The translations under genes and the position numbers were made by a program. A stretch of DNA of 64,000 nucleotides, from assembly GCA_002424095.1 (NCBI GenBank), contig DIPL01000014.1, forward strand, positions 43,415 through 107,414, in the 5' to 3' direction. Under the pieces are notes generated by a model. It saw only the letters and a program-made list of their open reading frames with translations. It ran no database searches and was not told where the DNA came from. Below, in pieces: positions 18,360 to 25,871 of the stretch (the first letter of the stretch is position 1; each line of letters starts with the position of its first letter). Origin of the DNA: Christensenella sp. UBA5489 (GTDB taxonomy: Bacteria; Bacillota; Clostridia; Christensenellales; UBA1242).

Positions 18360-20201
18360 TTATTCAATTAAATTTAGGGTATAATGTTTAAACCAAAGGT
18401 CGAATTGATAAAGATAAGCGATTAATTGTGGTCTTGTCATTAATTGTCCGAACCAAGGTTTTTGCTCAATGGAATCTTCAAATAAATTTTGTAATGCCTT
18501 TTTATCAAAAATATAATTCAAAATTGAATTTTTGTTTTTAAGGCTTGCTTTTAATAATTTTTTGACACTATTTAAATATTTAGGATTATGCGTTTTTGGA
18601 TAAGGATTTTTCTTTCGGTTAAGGATTTCATCAGGAACAATATCTTTCACCGCCTCTCTTAAAAGTCCTTTTTCTCTGTTTTTATCGAATTTATATTTCC
18701 AAGGCACATTATAGAGATATTCTATAAGTCTATGGTCGGCAAATGGCACACGAACTTCCAGTCCTGCGCCTGTTGTCATACGGTCGTTTCTATCAAGTAA
18801 TGTTTGCATAAACCAAAGCAAATTTAGATAAGTCAGTTGTTTATGTCGTTTGTCTTGTTTGCTTTCCATGCCAGTCAATGGCGTTTCTTTTAATGTTTGT
18901 ATATATCTTTCTTTAACGTAATTTATCAAATTCAACTTATCTCTAAATTTTTGATTTAATAAAGAATTGCGTTCATCTAAATTTCTTATCCACGGAAAAA
19001 ATTCGTTTTGTTGTTCTTTATAAAACCACGGATAGCCGCCAAAAATCTCATCTGAACACTCTCCCGATAAGGCAACCGTAAACCTTTGTTTTACTTGCTT
19101 ACTGAACCAATAAAGAGAAGAGTCAACATCTACCATACCTGGAAAATCTTTCAAAACCAGTGCATCGTAAAGTGTGTCGACGAGTTGTTCGTTATTGATA
19201 GTTATATAATTATGTTTTAATTGAAACCTTTTTATAAGGAGTTTAATAAAATCATTATCTTGCGAGACTTGAAAATCATTTCCAGAAAAATATTTGTAAT
19301 TATCTAAATAATCTATACTGAAAGTTTCTAAATCAAGCTTAAATTTGCGGGCAATCAATGTAATTGCTGTTGAGTCTAGTCCGCCTGACAAAAAAGAGCA
19401 AAGTGGAACATCGGAAGTGAGTTGACGACGAATACTGTCTTCAAGTAAATGTCTTGTTTTTTTTGCAGTTTCATCAAAATTTTCACTATGAGCAATCGCT
19501 GGCACATTCCAATATCTCTCAATAGTTAATTTTTCTGAAAAATTGTGGCTTTTAGCATTTAAATCAAGTGGTTTATATTTTAAATAATGTCCCGCTTTAA
19601 GTTCATAAACATTAGGATATATTCCACAACCGGGTGTGTGCGATGGTCCAAGTCCTAAAATTTCACGCAAGCCGTCAGATGTAATCGAGTTTATTTTAAA
19701 ATAACTTAAAATTGATTTAATTTCTGAGCATACCATAAAATCGCCATTATTTTTGTTTTTTAAGTAATAATAAAAAGGTTTAACGCCTACATGGTCTCGG
19801 CATCCGAACAATTCTTTTGTTTTTTCATTCCAAATAGCAAAAGAAAAAATACCGTTTAATTTCTCCACACATTTTTCTTTATATTCAACATATAACTTAA
19901 TCAAAACTTCCGTATCTGAATAACCAATGAAATCATAACCTTTTTTAATCAAATCATTTCTTAATTCTTCCATATTATATAATTCGCCGTTATAAATCAA
20001 CACAAATTCTTTAAAGCAAAAAGGCTGTTTGCCGTTTTCTTTATCGACAACGACAAGTCTTTTATGCCCAAAAAAAACATTTTCGCTTTCATTAAGATAA
20101 AAGCCTTGTTCATCTGAACCACGATGATTCACCTTTGCCAAAGATTTATTTGCTTCCGCAATATTTATTTTTGGCGAAACAATTCCAACAAAACCACTCA
20201 T
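18360..20201 (-). CDS. asnB: Asparagine synthetase B with Ser in place of Cys2
   Basis: A 613-residue enzyme of the AsnB family that amidates aspartate with ATP. The N-terminal Ntn domain normally uses Cys2, exposed after Met removal, to release ammonia from glutamine. Here the protein begins MSGFVGIV, so position 2 is Ser (AGT). The other glutaminase residues are kept: Arg27 in NHRGSDEQG, Asn71-Gly72-Glu73 in YNGELYN and Asp96 in YSDTEVL. The synthetase domain is normal (PP-loop SFLSGGLDSTAI). No in-frame start lies upstream. With Ser, the enzyme would be expected to use free ammonia. In human asparagine synthetase, Cys-to-Ser or Ala changes abolish the glutamine reaction only. It is divergent from thrS. 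Confidence 0.92.
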   Translation of the reverse strand: MSGFVGIVSPKINIAEANKSLAKVNHRGSDEQGFYLNESENVFFGHKRLVVVDKENGKQPFCFKEFVLIYNGELYNMEELRNDLIKKGYDFIGYSDTEVLIKLYVEYKEKCVEKLNGIFSFAIWNEKTKELFGCRDHVGVKPFYYYLKNKNNGDFMVCSEIKSILSYFKINSITSDGLREILGLGPSHTPGCGIYPNVYELKAGHYLKYKPLDLNAKSHNFSEKLTIERYWNVPAIAHSENFDETAKKTRHLLEDSIRRQLTSDVPLCSFLSGGLDSTAITLIARKFKLDLETFSIDYLDNYKYFSGNDFQVSQDNDFIKLLIKRFQLKHNYITINNEQLVDTLYDALVLKDFPGMVDVDSSLYWFSKQVKQRFTVALSGECSDEIFGGYPWFYKEQQNEFFPWIRNLDERNSLLNQKFRDKLNLINYVKERYIQTLKETPLTGMESKQDKRHKQLTYLNLLWFMQTLLDRNDRMTTGAGLEVRVPFADHRLIEYLYNVPWKYKFDKNREKGLLREAVKDIVPDEILNRKKNPYPKTHNPKYLNSVKKLLKASLKNKNSILNYIFDKKALQNLFEDSIEQKPWFGQLMTRPQLIAYLYQFDLWFKHYTLNLIE

Positions 20202-20262
20202 ACATTTTATATATGTTAAGTTTTCTTAAATTGACAAATATAACAATGTTTTTTAAAACAGA

Positions 20263-20291
20263 TTGCATTTAATAAAAAAATATCGTATAAT
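20263..20291 (+). promoter_or_regulatory. SigA promoter of thrS
   Basis: TTGCAT (20263-20268), a 17-base spacer and TATAAT (20286-20291). The leader of about 85 bases is too short for a T-box, and I see no T-box antiterminator motif. Confidence 0.6.
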
Positions 20292-20308
20292 TTATCTTAT
20301 TAAATTAC

Positions 20309-20338
20309 ATTTTACATAATTTAAAAATTATGTAAAAT
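20309..20338. promoter_or_regulatory. 12-bp inverted repeat, operator-like, in the asnB/thrS intergenic region
   Basis: ATTTTACATAAT and ATTATGTAAAAT are perfect inverted arms around six bases (TTAAAA). It lies just downstream of the thrS promoter and upstream of asnB. With no T tract it is not a terminator. It could be a dimeric regulator site or a leader hairpin. Confidence 0.5.
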
Positions 20339-20381
20339 TTATATCATAATAAAATACAATTAATCCAAAAAAGGGAACAAA

Positions 20382-22187
20382 ATGAATAACGAAAACAAAA
20401 ATGAAAATGTGAAAAAATCAGTAAGTGTGAAAAAAGATTTAACGACAATAAGGCATTCTCTTGCACACGTACTCGCAAAAGCCGTACAAAATATATATGG
20501 CAAAGAAAATGTAAAACTTGCAATTGGTCCAGCAATTGATAATGGACTTTATTATGATTTTGATTTACCATCAGCAATAGCCACACAAGAACTTACTAGA
20601 ATAGAAAATGAAATGCACGCTATTATAAAGAAAAGTGAAAAATTTGCGAAAAAAGTTTTATCTAGAAAAGCAGCACTTGATTTCTTTGATAACAACGAAT
20701 ATAAAATTGAATTGATTAATGAAATTTCCGAAAACGAAGAAATTTCAATTTATTATCTAGGAAATGACTTTTTCGACTTATGTCGTGGTCCGCATGTAGA
20801 AAGCACAGATGAATTGAAAAATATTGCATTTAAAATAGCGAACGTAAGTGGCGCATATTGGCGTGGTAGTGAGAAAAATAAAATGCTCCAAAGAGTTTAT
20901 GTATACGCTTTTGAAAATAAAAAAGAACTTATGGACTATTTAACGCAGTTAGAAGAGGCGAAAAAGCGAGACCATATAAAACTTGGCAAGGAACTTGAAC
21001 TTTTTACTACGTCTGATTATATTGGGCAAGGATTACCGATTATACTTCCGAAAGGCGCACGTATAATTCAAATCTTACAAAGATTTGTCGAAGATGAAGA
21101 GCAGAAAAGAGGATATTTACTAACAAAAACACCTTTTCTCGCAAAAAGCGATTTATATAAAATTTCAGGGCATTGGTACCATTACAAAGATGATATGTTT
21201 TTTTGGGGCGACGAGGAAAAAGGAAAAGAAGCATTTGCTTTGCGCCCAATGACTTGTCCATTCCAATTTCAAGCATATCTCAGTAAATCAAGGAGTTATA
21301 AAGATTTACCGTTGAGATATAACGAAACTTCAACACTTTTTAGAAATGAATCAAGTGGTGAACTCTTAGGACTTATTAGAATGCGTCAATTTTCAATATC
21401 TGAGGGGCATATTGCTTGTACGTCTGAACAGGTCCAAGACGAATTTAAAAATAGTCTTGAACTTGCAAATTTTATGCTTAAAACGCTTGGACTCGACAAG
21501 GATGTTCGCTATCGCTTTTCAAAATGGGATGAAAAAAACAAGGAAAAATACATTGGTTCGGCAGCGGATTGGGAAAAAAGTCAAAATTATATGCGAGAAA
21601 TGCTTGATAAACTAGGTGTGGATTATTTCGAAGCCGATGGCGAAGCCGCTTTTTACGGACCAAAACTTGATATAGAAATTAAAAACGTACATGGCAAAGA
21701 ATATACCTTAATCACAATTCAAATTGATTTTCAACTTGCAGAACGCTTTAAAATGCAATATACCGATTCCGATGGTCAAAAAAAATATCCTTATGTGATT
21801 CATAGAACTTCAATTGGCTGTTATGAACGCACACTTGCATTTTTAATTGAAAAATATGCAGGTGCTTTTCCTGTATGGCTTGCGCCAGTGCAAGTGAAAG
21901 TTTTAAGCCTTGCAGAGCGCAACGAAAACTATGCAAAACAAGTTTTTGAAAAATTTATTGATGCAGGAATTAGGGCAGAACTCGACATAAGAAATGAAAA
22001 ATTAGGTTATAAAATTCGTGAAGCCTCTGCTGTAAAAATTCCTTATATCATAATTCTTGGCGACAAAGAAGAGAGCGAGCAAAATATTTCTGTGCGTGGC
22101 AGAAAAAACGAAAATATGAATAACATAAATTTCAAAGATTTCTTGAATAGAATACAAAATGAAATAAAAAATAAAACCATAAATTAA
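20382..22187 (+). CDS. thrS: Threonyl-tRNA synthetase lacking the TGS domain
   Basis: A 601-residue class II synthetase that charges tRNA-Thr. It begins almost directly with the editing domain: H25 and H29 in IRHSLAHVLA, and the second half-site DLCRGPHV. The catalytic core has motif 2 (LRYNETSTLFRNE), the zinc/substrate region (RPMTCPF), and motif 3 (GCYERTLAFLIEKY), followed by an anticodon-binding domain to the end. Typical bacterial ThrRS has about 60 extra N-terminal residues forming the TGS domain. Here there are only 22 polar residues. The start ATG follows AAGGGA. A SigA promoter and an inverted repeat lie upstream, and there is no T-box. Confidence 0.95.
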   Translation: MNNENKNENVKKSVSVKKDLTTIRHSLAHVLAKAVQNIYGKENVKLAIGPAIDNGLYYDFDLPSAIATQELTRIENEMHAIIKKSEKFAKKVLSRKAALDFFDNNEYKIELINEISENEEISIYYLGNDFFDLCRGPHVESTDELKNIAFKIANVSGAYWRGSEKNKMLQRVYVYAFENKKELMDYLTQLEEAKKRDHIKLGKELELFTTSDYIGQGLPIILPKGARIIQILQRFVEDEEQKRGYLLTKTPFLAKSDLYKISGHWYHYKDDMFFWGDEEKGKEAFALRPMTCPFQFQAYLSKSRSYKDLPLRYNETSTLFRNESSGELLGLIRMRQFSISEGHIACTSEQVQDEFKNSLELANFMLKTLGLDKDVRYRFSKWDEKNKEKYIGSAADWEKSQNYMREMLDKLGVDYFEADGEAAFYGPKLDIEIKNVHGKEYTLITIQIDFQLAERFKMQYTDSDGQKKYPYVIHRTSIGCYERTLAFLIEKYAGAFPVWLAPVQVKVLSLAERNENYAKQVFEKFIDAGIRAELDIRNEKLGYKIREASAVKIPYIIILGDKEESEQNISVRGRKNENMNNINFKDFLNRIQNEIKNKTIN

Positions 22188-22211
22188 AATAATCATTCAA
22201 AAAGTTCTGTA

Positions 22212-22239
22212 TTGACTTAGTAATAAAATATGTTATAAT
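22212..22239 (+). promoter_or_regulatory. SigA promoter of the 22269-23471 gene pair
   Basis: TTGACT (22212-22217), a 16-base spacer and TATAAT (22234-22239), 30 bases before the first start codon. Confidence 0.65.
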
Positions 22240-22268
22240 ATATAAAATTTGGTTAAAAGCGGGATTTT

Positions 22269-22796
22269 ATGAATACAATAATGCAAGCAGATAATCTTTC
22301 TGAATTAAAAGACGCAATGCATATTATTTTTGTTGGGGAAATTGAAATTGATATTGAATCAGGCGAATATGAGCGAGTTATAGGCAAATATTATGGCGGA
22401 AAATATCAGCAAGATGGCTTAACCTTTCAAATCTATATGGATAGAAATCAAAAACGTGAATCATTAGGGCTTTTTGTTGATGCAAAAAATAAAGATGAAA
22501 TTAATAAATCTTTAAAACCGTTGATAGATTTTATTTCTGAAATTATGGGCAGAACATTTCTAGGAACTGCTATTGATAAAGAACAAAAAACACTTGCGAT
22601 TGAGTGGATAAATAATAAAGATTACGCAAAGTATTCATTATTATACTATCACGAACTTTTTGAAAGAGATAAGATAAGCCAATATGAATATAACGAAGAT
22701 TATGGTGATTCATATTTATCAAAATTAAATCTAAAATTAAAAGAAATAATACAATCTCATTCACATAATACGAATGAAAAAGAAATTGAAAGATAA
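22269..22796 (+). CDS. Hypothetical protein, first gene of a two-gene unit
   Basis: A 175-residue soluble, acidic protein that I do not recognise. The N-terminal half alternates strands (IIFVGEIEIDIESGEYERVI, then GGKYQQDGLTFQIYMD) and the C-terminal half is helical and charged. There is no signal peptide, membrane segment or catalytic motif visible. It has its own promoter. The next gene begins 12 bases after its stop with an AGGAGGG site, and a strong terminator follows that gene. The two therefore form an isolated transcription unit and probably act together, for example as a complex. The phrase GKYYGGKYQQDGLTFQIYM hints at a beta-barrel-like or NTF2-like fold, without support beyond impression. 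Confidence 0.6.
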   Translation: MNTIMQADNLSELKDAMHIIFVGEIEIDIESGEYERVIGKYYGGKYQQDGLTFQIYMDRNQKRESLGLFVDAKNKDEINKSLKPLIDFISEIMGRTFLGTAIDKEQKTLAIEWINNKDYAKYSLLYYHELFERDKISQYEYNEDYGDSYLSKLNLKLKEIIQSHSHNTNEKEIER

Positions 22797-22808
22797 TAGG
22801 AGGGAAGA

Positions 22809-23471
22809 ATGATTAAAGATATTAATCAAAATACATTTATTGAACTATTGAACCAAAATTTCGGAAATGAATTCAAGGTAAAAGAGGCTGATATTAATTT
22901 TAATTATTTACCTTATAGAGAAAAGGTTTTAGAAAACCCTGACGAAATTCAAAAGTTTAAATTTTTCAAATCATTTTTACAACCTAATGAAGCCGAAAAA
23001 AATACAGAATTTTTTCAGAATTTAGAATATTCGTGTAAAATAAAAATTAAAGGTTCAATAGAAAAAAATGATTTTTGTCTTTCATATCGTGATGGTTATG
23101 GAAAGGGTTTTTTAGAAGTCGAACTTTCTGATGATAAGCAAATACCGGATAAAGAACTTATGCTAAAATTAAAAAATATTTTCAATGACTTTATGCAACA
23201 GGAATATTTTTGCGAGTTTAAAACTCAATCAATCGGATTTTTAGATTTAAAGCAAACATCTGCCATAGCATATATAGATGACAGTGGATCAGCACGTAAT
23301 TTTTTTAATAATTTAACAAGTAGATTAGAATATACAAACTCTTTGGAATTTTTTAATATAGGACAAGAATATGTAATTGAGATTTGCAAAAATCATAGAT
23401 ATAAAATGCCTATTGGAGAAAAGTTGTCATCAGAAGCGAGTTCTCCGATTTTAACGGATATGCAAAGATAA
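22809..23471 (+). CDS. Hypothetical protein, second gene of a two-gene unit
   Basis: A 220-residue soluble protein with no recognised family. It is mixed alpha/beta with several aromatic and charged segments (for example KNDFCLSYRDGYGKGFLEVE and TSAIAYIDDSGSARNFFNNL). It has no export signal. It is translated from a strong AGGAGGG site four bases before the ATG, just after its partner gene, and its transcript ends at the terminator 23505-23535. The high-quality translation signals and compact unit suggest a real, expressed pair. Composition is like that of the neighbours, so there is no direct sign of recent transfer. Confidence 0.6.
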   Translation: MIKDINQNTFIELLNQNFGNEFKVKEADINFNYLPYREKVLENPDEIQKFKFFKSFLQPNEAEKNTEFFQNLEYSCKIKIKGSIEKNDFCLSYRDGYGKGFLEVELSDDKQIPDKELMLKLKNIFNDFMQQEYFCEFKTQSIGFLDLKQTSAIAYIDDSGSARNFFNNLTSRLEYTNSLEFFNIGQEYVIEICKNHRYKMPIGEKLSSEASSPILTDMQR

Positions 23472-23504
23472 TATTTTCGTTAACACATAGAATTAAATTC
23501 AATC

Positions 23505-23535
23505 AAAAAGCAATAGTTTTTCTATTGCTTTTTTT
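23505..23535 (+). terminator. Rho-independent terminator of the two-gene unit
   Basis: AAAGCAATAG and CTATTGCTTT form a perfect 10-bp stem around five T residues and run into a T tract. Confidence 0.9.
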
Positions 23536-23614
23536 ATGCTCTAATTTCAAATAAATCTATACTTTTTATTTGAGTTTATAATTTCAAATTTTAATAGTTA
23601 TTGATGTTTTTTAT

Positions 23615-23836
23615 TTAACAACGGTTGCATAATGTCATTCCAATTGCAAGCCAAAAGATAGGACTGCAATTAAAACCAAAATTTCCGCAACTTTGAGGGA
23701 TGCAACAGTTCCCTATATGTCGCTGAAATCCGCAGGTTCCGCAACATTGCGAACCACAACAACACGGGCAAGTTGGCGGGACATAACATCCGCAACCCGA
23801 GTTGCAAAATCTTCCTAATGTACTTCTACAAAACAT
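23615..23836 (-). CDS. Small cysteine-rich protein (17 Cys in 73 residues)
   Basis: A 73-residue protein with 17 cysteines, about 23%. They are spread over the whole length, with clusters such as CGCYVPPTCPCCCGSQCCGT. The C-terminus has a short hydrophobic stretch (SPIFWLAIGMTL) before a final CNRC. A perfect AGGAGG lies 11 bases before the ATG, which argues that it is translated. It could bind metals such as zinc or copper like a metallothionein, or be cross-linked by disulfides as in Cys-rich spore coat or exosporium proteins. No signal peptide is visible, which fits a coat protein made in the mother cell. It stands alone between convergent and divergent neighbours. I do not recognise a named family. 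Confidence 0.6.
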   Translation of the reverse strand: MFCRSTLGRFCNSGCGCYVPPTCPCCCGSQCCGTCGFQRHIGNCCIPQSCGNFGFNCSPIFWLAIGMTLCNRC

Positions 23837-23999
23837 TTGTATCTTATCCTCCTATTTTATTTTATGTAAATTAAATTAAATTGTGAAATCACTTAATTTA
23901 ATCAAATAGAAACTGAAAACAATAACTTAAATAATTGAAATTAATATTAAAAAGTGTTATTATATAATAATATTTTAAATATTAAAGAAAGGAATTGTT

Positions 24000-24557
24000 T
24001 TGAAATTATATAAAAAATGCCCACGCTGTAATCAAAAAGCGTATTTAAACGATGTAAAGTGTGATGAATGTGGTTTGGTTTTTTCTAGACTTAATTTTGC
24101 TTCAAATCTTGAAGCAAAAAAAGCAATTGTCAACGGAGAAAGAGAAAAGGTTATTACAACAACACAATTTCCAAGTGATTTAAAACGTTGGCTTGCCGGT
24201 GTCCTTTGTGCTTTTGGAGGATTTTTAGGTTTGCATAATTTTTATGTTGGAAGATATTTTAAAGGTGCTTTCTGTTTCATTGTATCTTTTATAACCATTA
24301 TTTTGATTTTTACTTTGGAATCGACCTCAGTCTTATTTGAAACGCTATTGTGGCTTTTTCCTGCGGCTGCTGTGTTTGCATTTTGGTTTCATGATTTGTT
24401 TTTAATTGCAATTAACAAATATAAGGTTCCGATTGCACTGTTAATGCCTGAGAAAAAAGAGAAAGAAATAATAATCGTTGAAAAGAAAGAAAAAGCGGGA
24501 AAAAACAAAGAAGCAAAGAGAAAAAAGAACGAGTCTAACCCAATAGAAGAGCAATAA
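24000..24557 (+). CDS. TM2-domain membrane protein with a zinc ribbon
   Basis: A 185-residue protein. The N-terminus is a zinc ribbon with two CxxC knuckles (CPRC at residues 8-11 and CDEC at 21-24). Residues about 60-145 are a TM2 domain: a first helix LAGVLCAFGGFLGLHNFYVG with the typical G-x-x-G-x-H-x-F-Y-x-G turn, then KGAFCFIVSFITIILIFTL and a third hydrophobic stretch. The last 35 residues are a Lys/Glu-rich tail. TM2 proteins are common in bacteria and have no settled biochemical role. The start is TTG at 24000, eight bases after AAAGGA. It precedes mnmA by nine bases and is probably co-transcribed. Confidence 0.8.
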   Translation: MKLYKKCPRCNQKAYLNDVKCDECGLVFSRLNFASNLEAKKAIVNGEREKVITTTQFPSDLKRWLAGVLCAFGGFLGLHNFYVGRYFKGAFCFIVSFITIILIFTLESTSVLFETLLWLFPAAAVFAFWFHDLFLIAINKYKVPIALLMPEKKEKEIIIVEKKEKAGKNKEAKRKKNESNPIEEQ

Positions 24558-24566
24558 AAGGAAAAA

Positions 24567-25730
24567 ATGAATAAAACAAAAAAAACTGTGGTTATGGGAA
24601 TGAGTGGAGGGGTTGATTCCAGTGTTGCTGCCTATCTTTTAAAGCAACAAGGCTTTAATGTAATTGGCTTGTTTATGATAAATTGGCAAGACACCAGTGG
24701 CTCATCTCATTGTAGCGCCGAAGAAGACTTTGAAGACGTGAAAAGAGTATGTAACGTTTTGCAAATTCCTTATTACAGTGTGAATTATGAAAAAGAATAT
24801 AGAGAACGAGTTTTTTCTTATTTTTTAGAGCAATATAAAAAAGGAAGAACACCAAATCCCGATGTTTTATGTAATAAGGAAATAAAATTCGGACCTTTTT
24901 TAGAGCAAGCAGAAAAACTTGGCGCAACCAACATTGCAACTGGACATTATGCAAAAAAGATTGAAATAAATGGGAAATATCATCTTGTGAAGGCCGCAGA
25001 TTTAAATAAAGACCAAAGTTATTTTTTACACCAATTAAATCAAAAACAACTTGAAAAAATTTTGTTTCCACTAGCAGATATAACTAAACCAGAAGTACGA
25101 AAAATTGCCACCGAACTTGGCTTTTCGACAGCAAAAAAGAAAGATTCAACAGGAATATGTTTCATTGGCGAGCGAAATTTTAAAAATTTTTTAAAAGACT
25201 ATTTTCCTATTCAAAAAGGCGATATAATCACGCAAAGTGGAGAAGTTGTTGGACGCCACGATGGTCTTATGTTTTATACCATAGGGCAAAGGCGTGGTCT
25301 TGGAATTGGTGGAATTAAAGGCGGTGCGGGTGGCAGTTGGTTTGTTCTTGGAAAAGATTTAAAAAGTAATAAATTAATTGTATCGCAAGGCGAAACCCAT
25401 GCACTTTACTCAAATTCTTGCGAATGTGAGAATTTTAATTGGATACCTGAAAGACCAAAATTGACAACTTTCGACTGTTCTGCAAAATTTAGATATCGTC
25501 AACCAGACCAGCGAGTAACGGTTAATTTAACAACACCAGCAATAGAACAAAATTCTAACACAACGCAAAATAAAAAAACAAAGTTTAAAATAGGAGAAGT
25601 TTTTATCAATTTTCATAAACCTCAACGTGCAATAACGCCGGGACAGTATGCCGTTCTTTATGATGAAAATGGATTATGTCTTGGTGGCGGAGAAATTATG
25701 GAAACAATAGAAACACAACAACTAATGTGA
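24567..25730 (+). CDS. mnmA: tRNA-specific 2-thiouridylase MnmA
   Basis: A 387-residue enzyme that puts sulfur on C2 of the wobble uridine (s2U34) in Lys, Glu and Gln tRNAs, using ATP and a persulfide donor. The PP-loop is VVMGMSGGVDSSVAAYLL (11-21). The catalytic pair is Cys102 in NPDVLCNKEIKF and Cys198 in STGICFIGE, both present. The C-terminal beta-barrel is complete, with a short basic, polar insert (QNSNTTQNKKTKFK). The start ATG has AAAGGA upstream. It follows the TM2 gene closely. No cysteine desulfurase gene is adjacent. Confidence 0.95.
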   Translation: MNKTKKTVVMGMSGGVDSSVAAYLLKQQGFNVIGLFMINWQDTSGSSHCSAEEDFEDVKRVCNVLQIPYYSVNYEKEYRERVFSYFLEQYKKGRTPNPDVLCNKEIKFGPFLEQAEKLGATNIATGHYAKKIEINGKYHLVKAADLNKDQSYFLHQLNQKQLEKILFPLADITKPEVRKIATELGFSTAKKKDSTGICFIGERNFKNFLKDYFPIQKGDIITQSGEVVGRHDGLMFYTIGQRRGLGIGGIKGGAGGSWFVLGKDLKSNKLIVSQGETHALYSNSCECENFNWIPERPKLTTFDCSAKFRYRQPDQRVTVNLTTPAIEQNSNTTQNKKTKFKIGEVFINFHKPQRAITPGQYAVLYDENGLCLGGGEIMETIETQQLM

Positions 25731-25758
25731 AAATTTAAGCAGTATTCTTGAAAAATGT

Positions 25759-25787
25759 TTGACAGCGTAAATGTTTTAATCTATAAT
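25759..25787 (+). promoter_or_regulatory. Consensus SigA promoter of secD-secF-rsmA
   Basis: TTGACA (25759-25764), a 17-base spacer and TATAAT (25782-25787). This is a perfect match in both boxes and spacing. Confidence 0.8.
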
Positions 25788-25871
25788 AAAAAAGTTGTTT
25801 AAAAAAATTTTTAATTGAATAAAATAAACATAAAAAAATTTAACATATAAAACTTGGAGTTTGATTTAATA

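Noticed and set aside
20202..20381. T-box leader for thrS (and 61013-61244 for serS)
   Set aside because: I looked for the conserved T-box antiterminator sequence and a terminator hairpin before the start and found neither. The thrS leader is too short.
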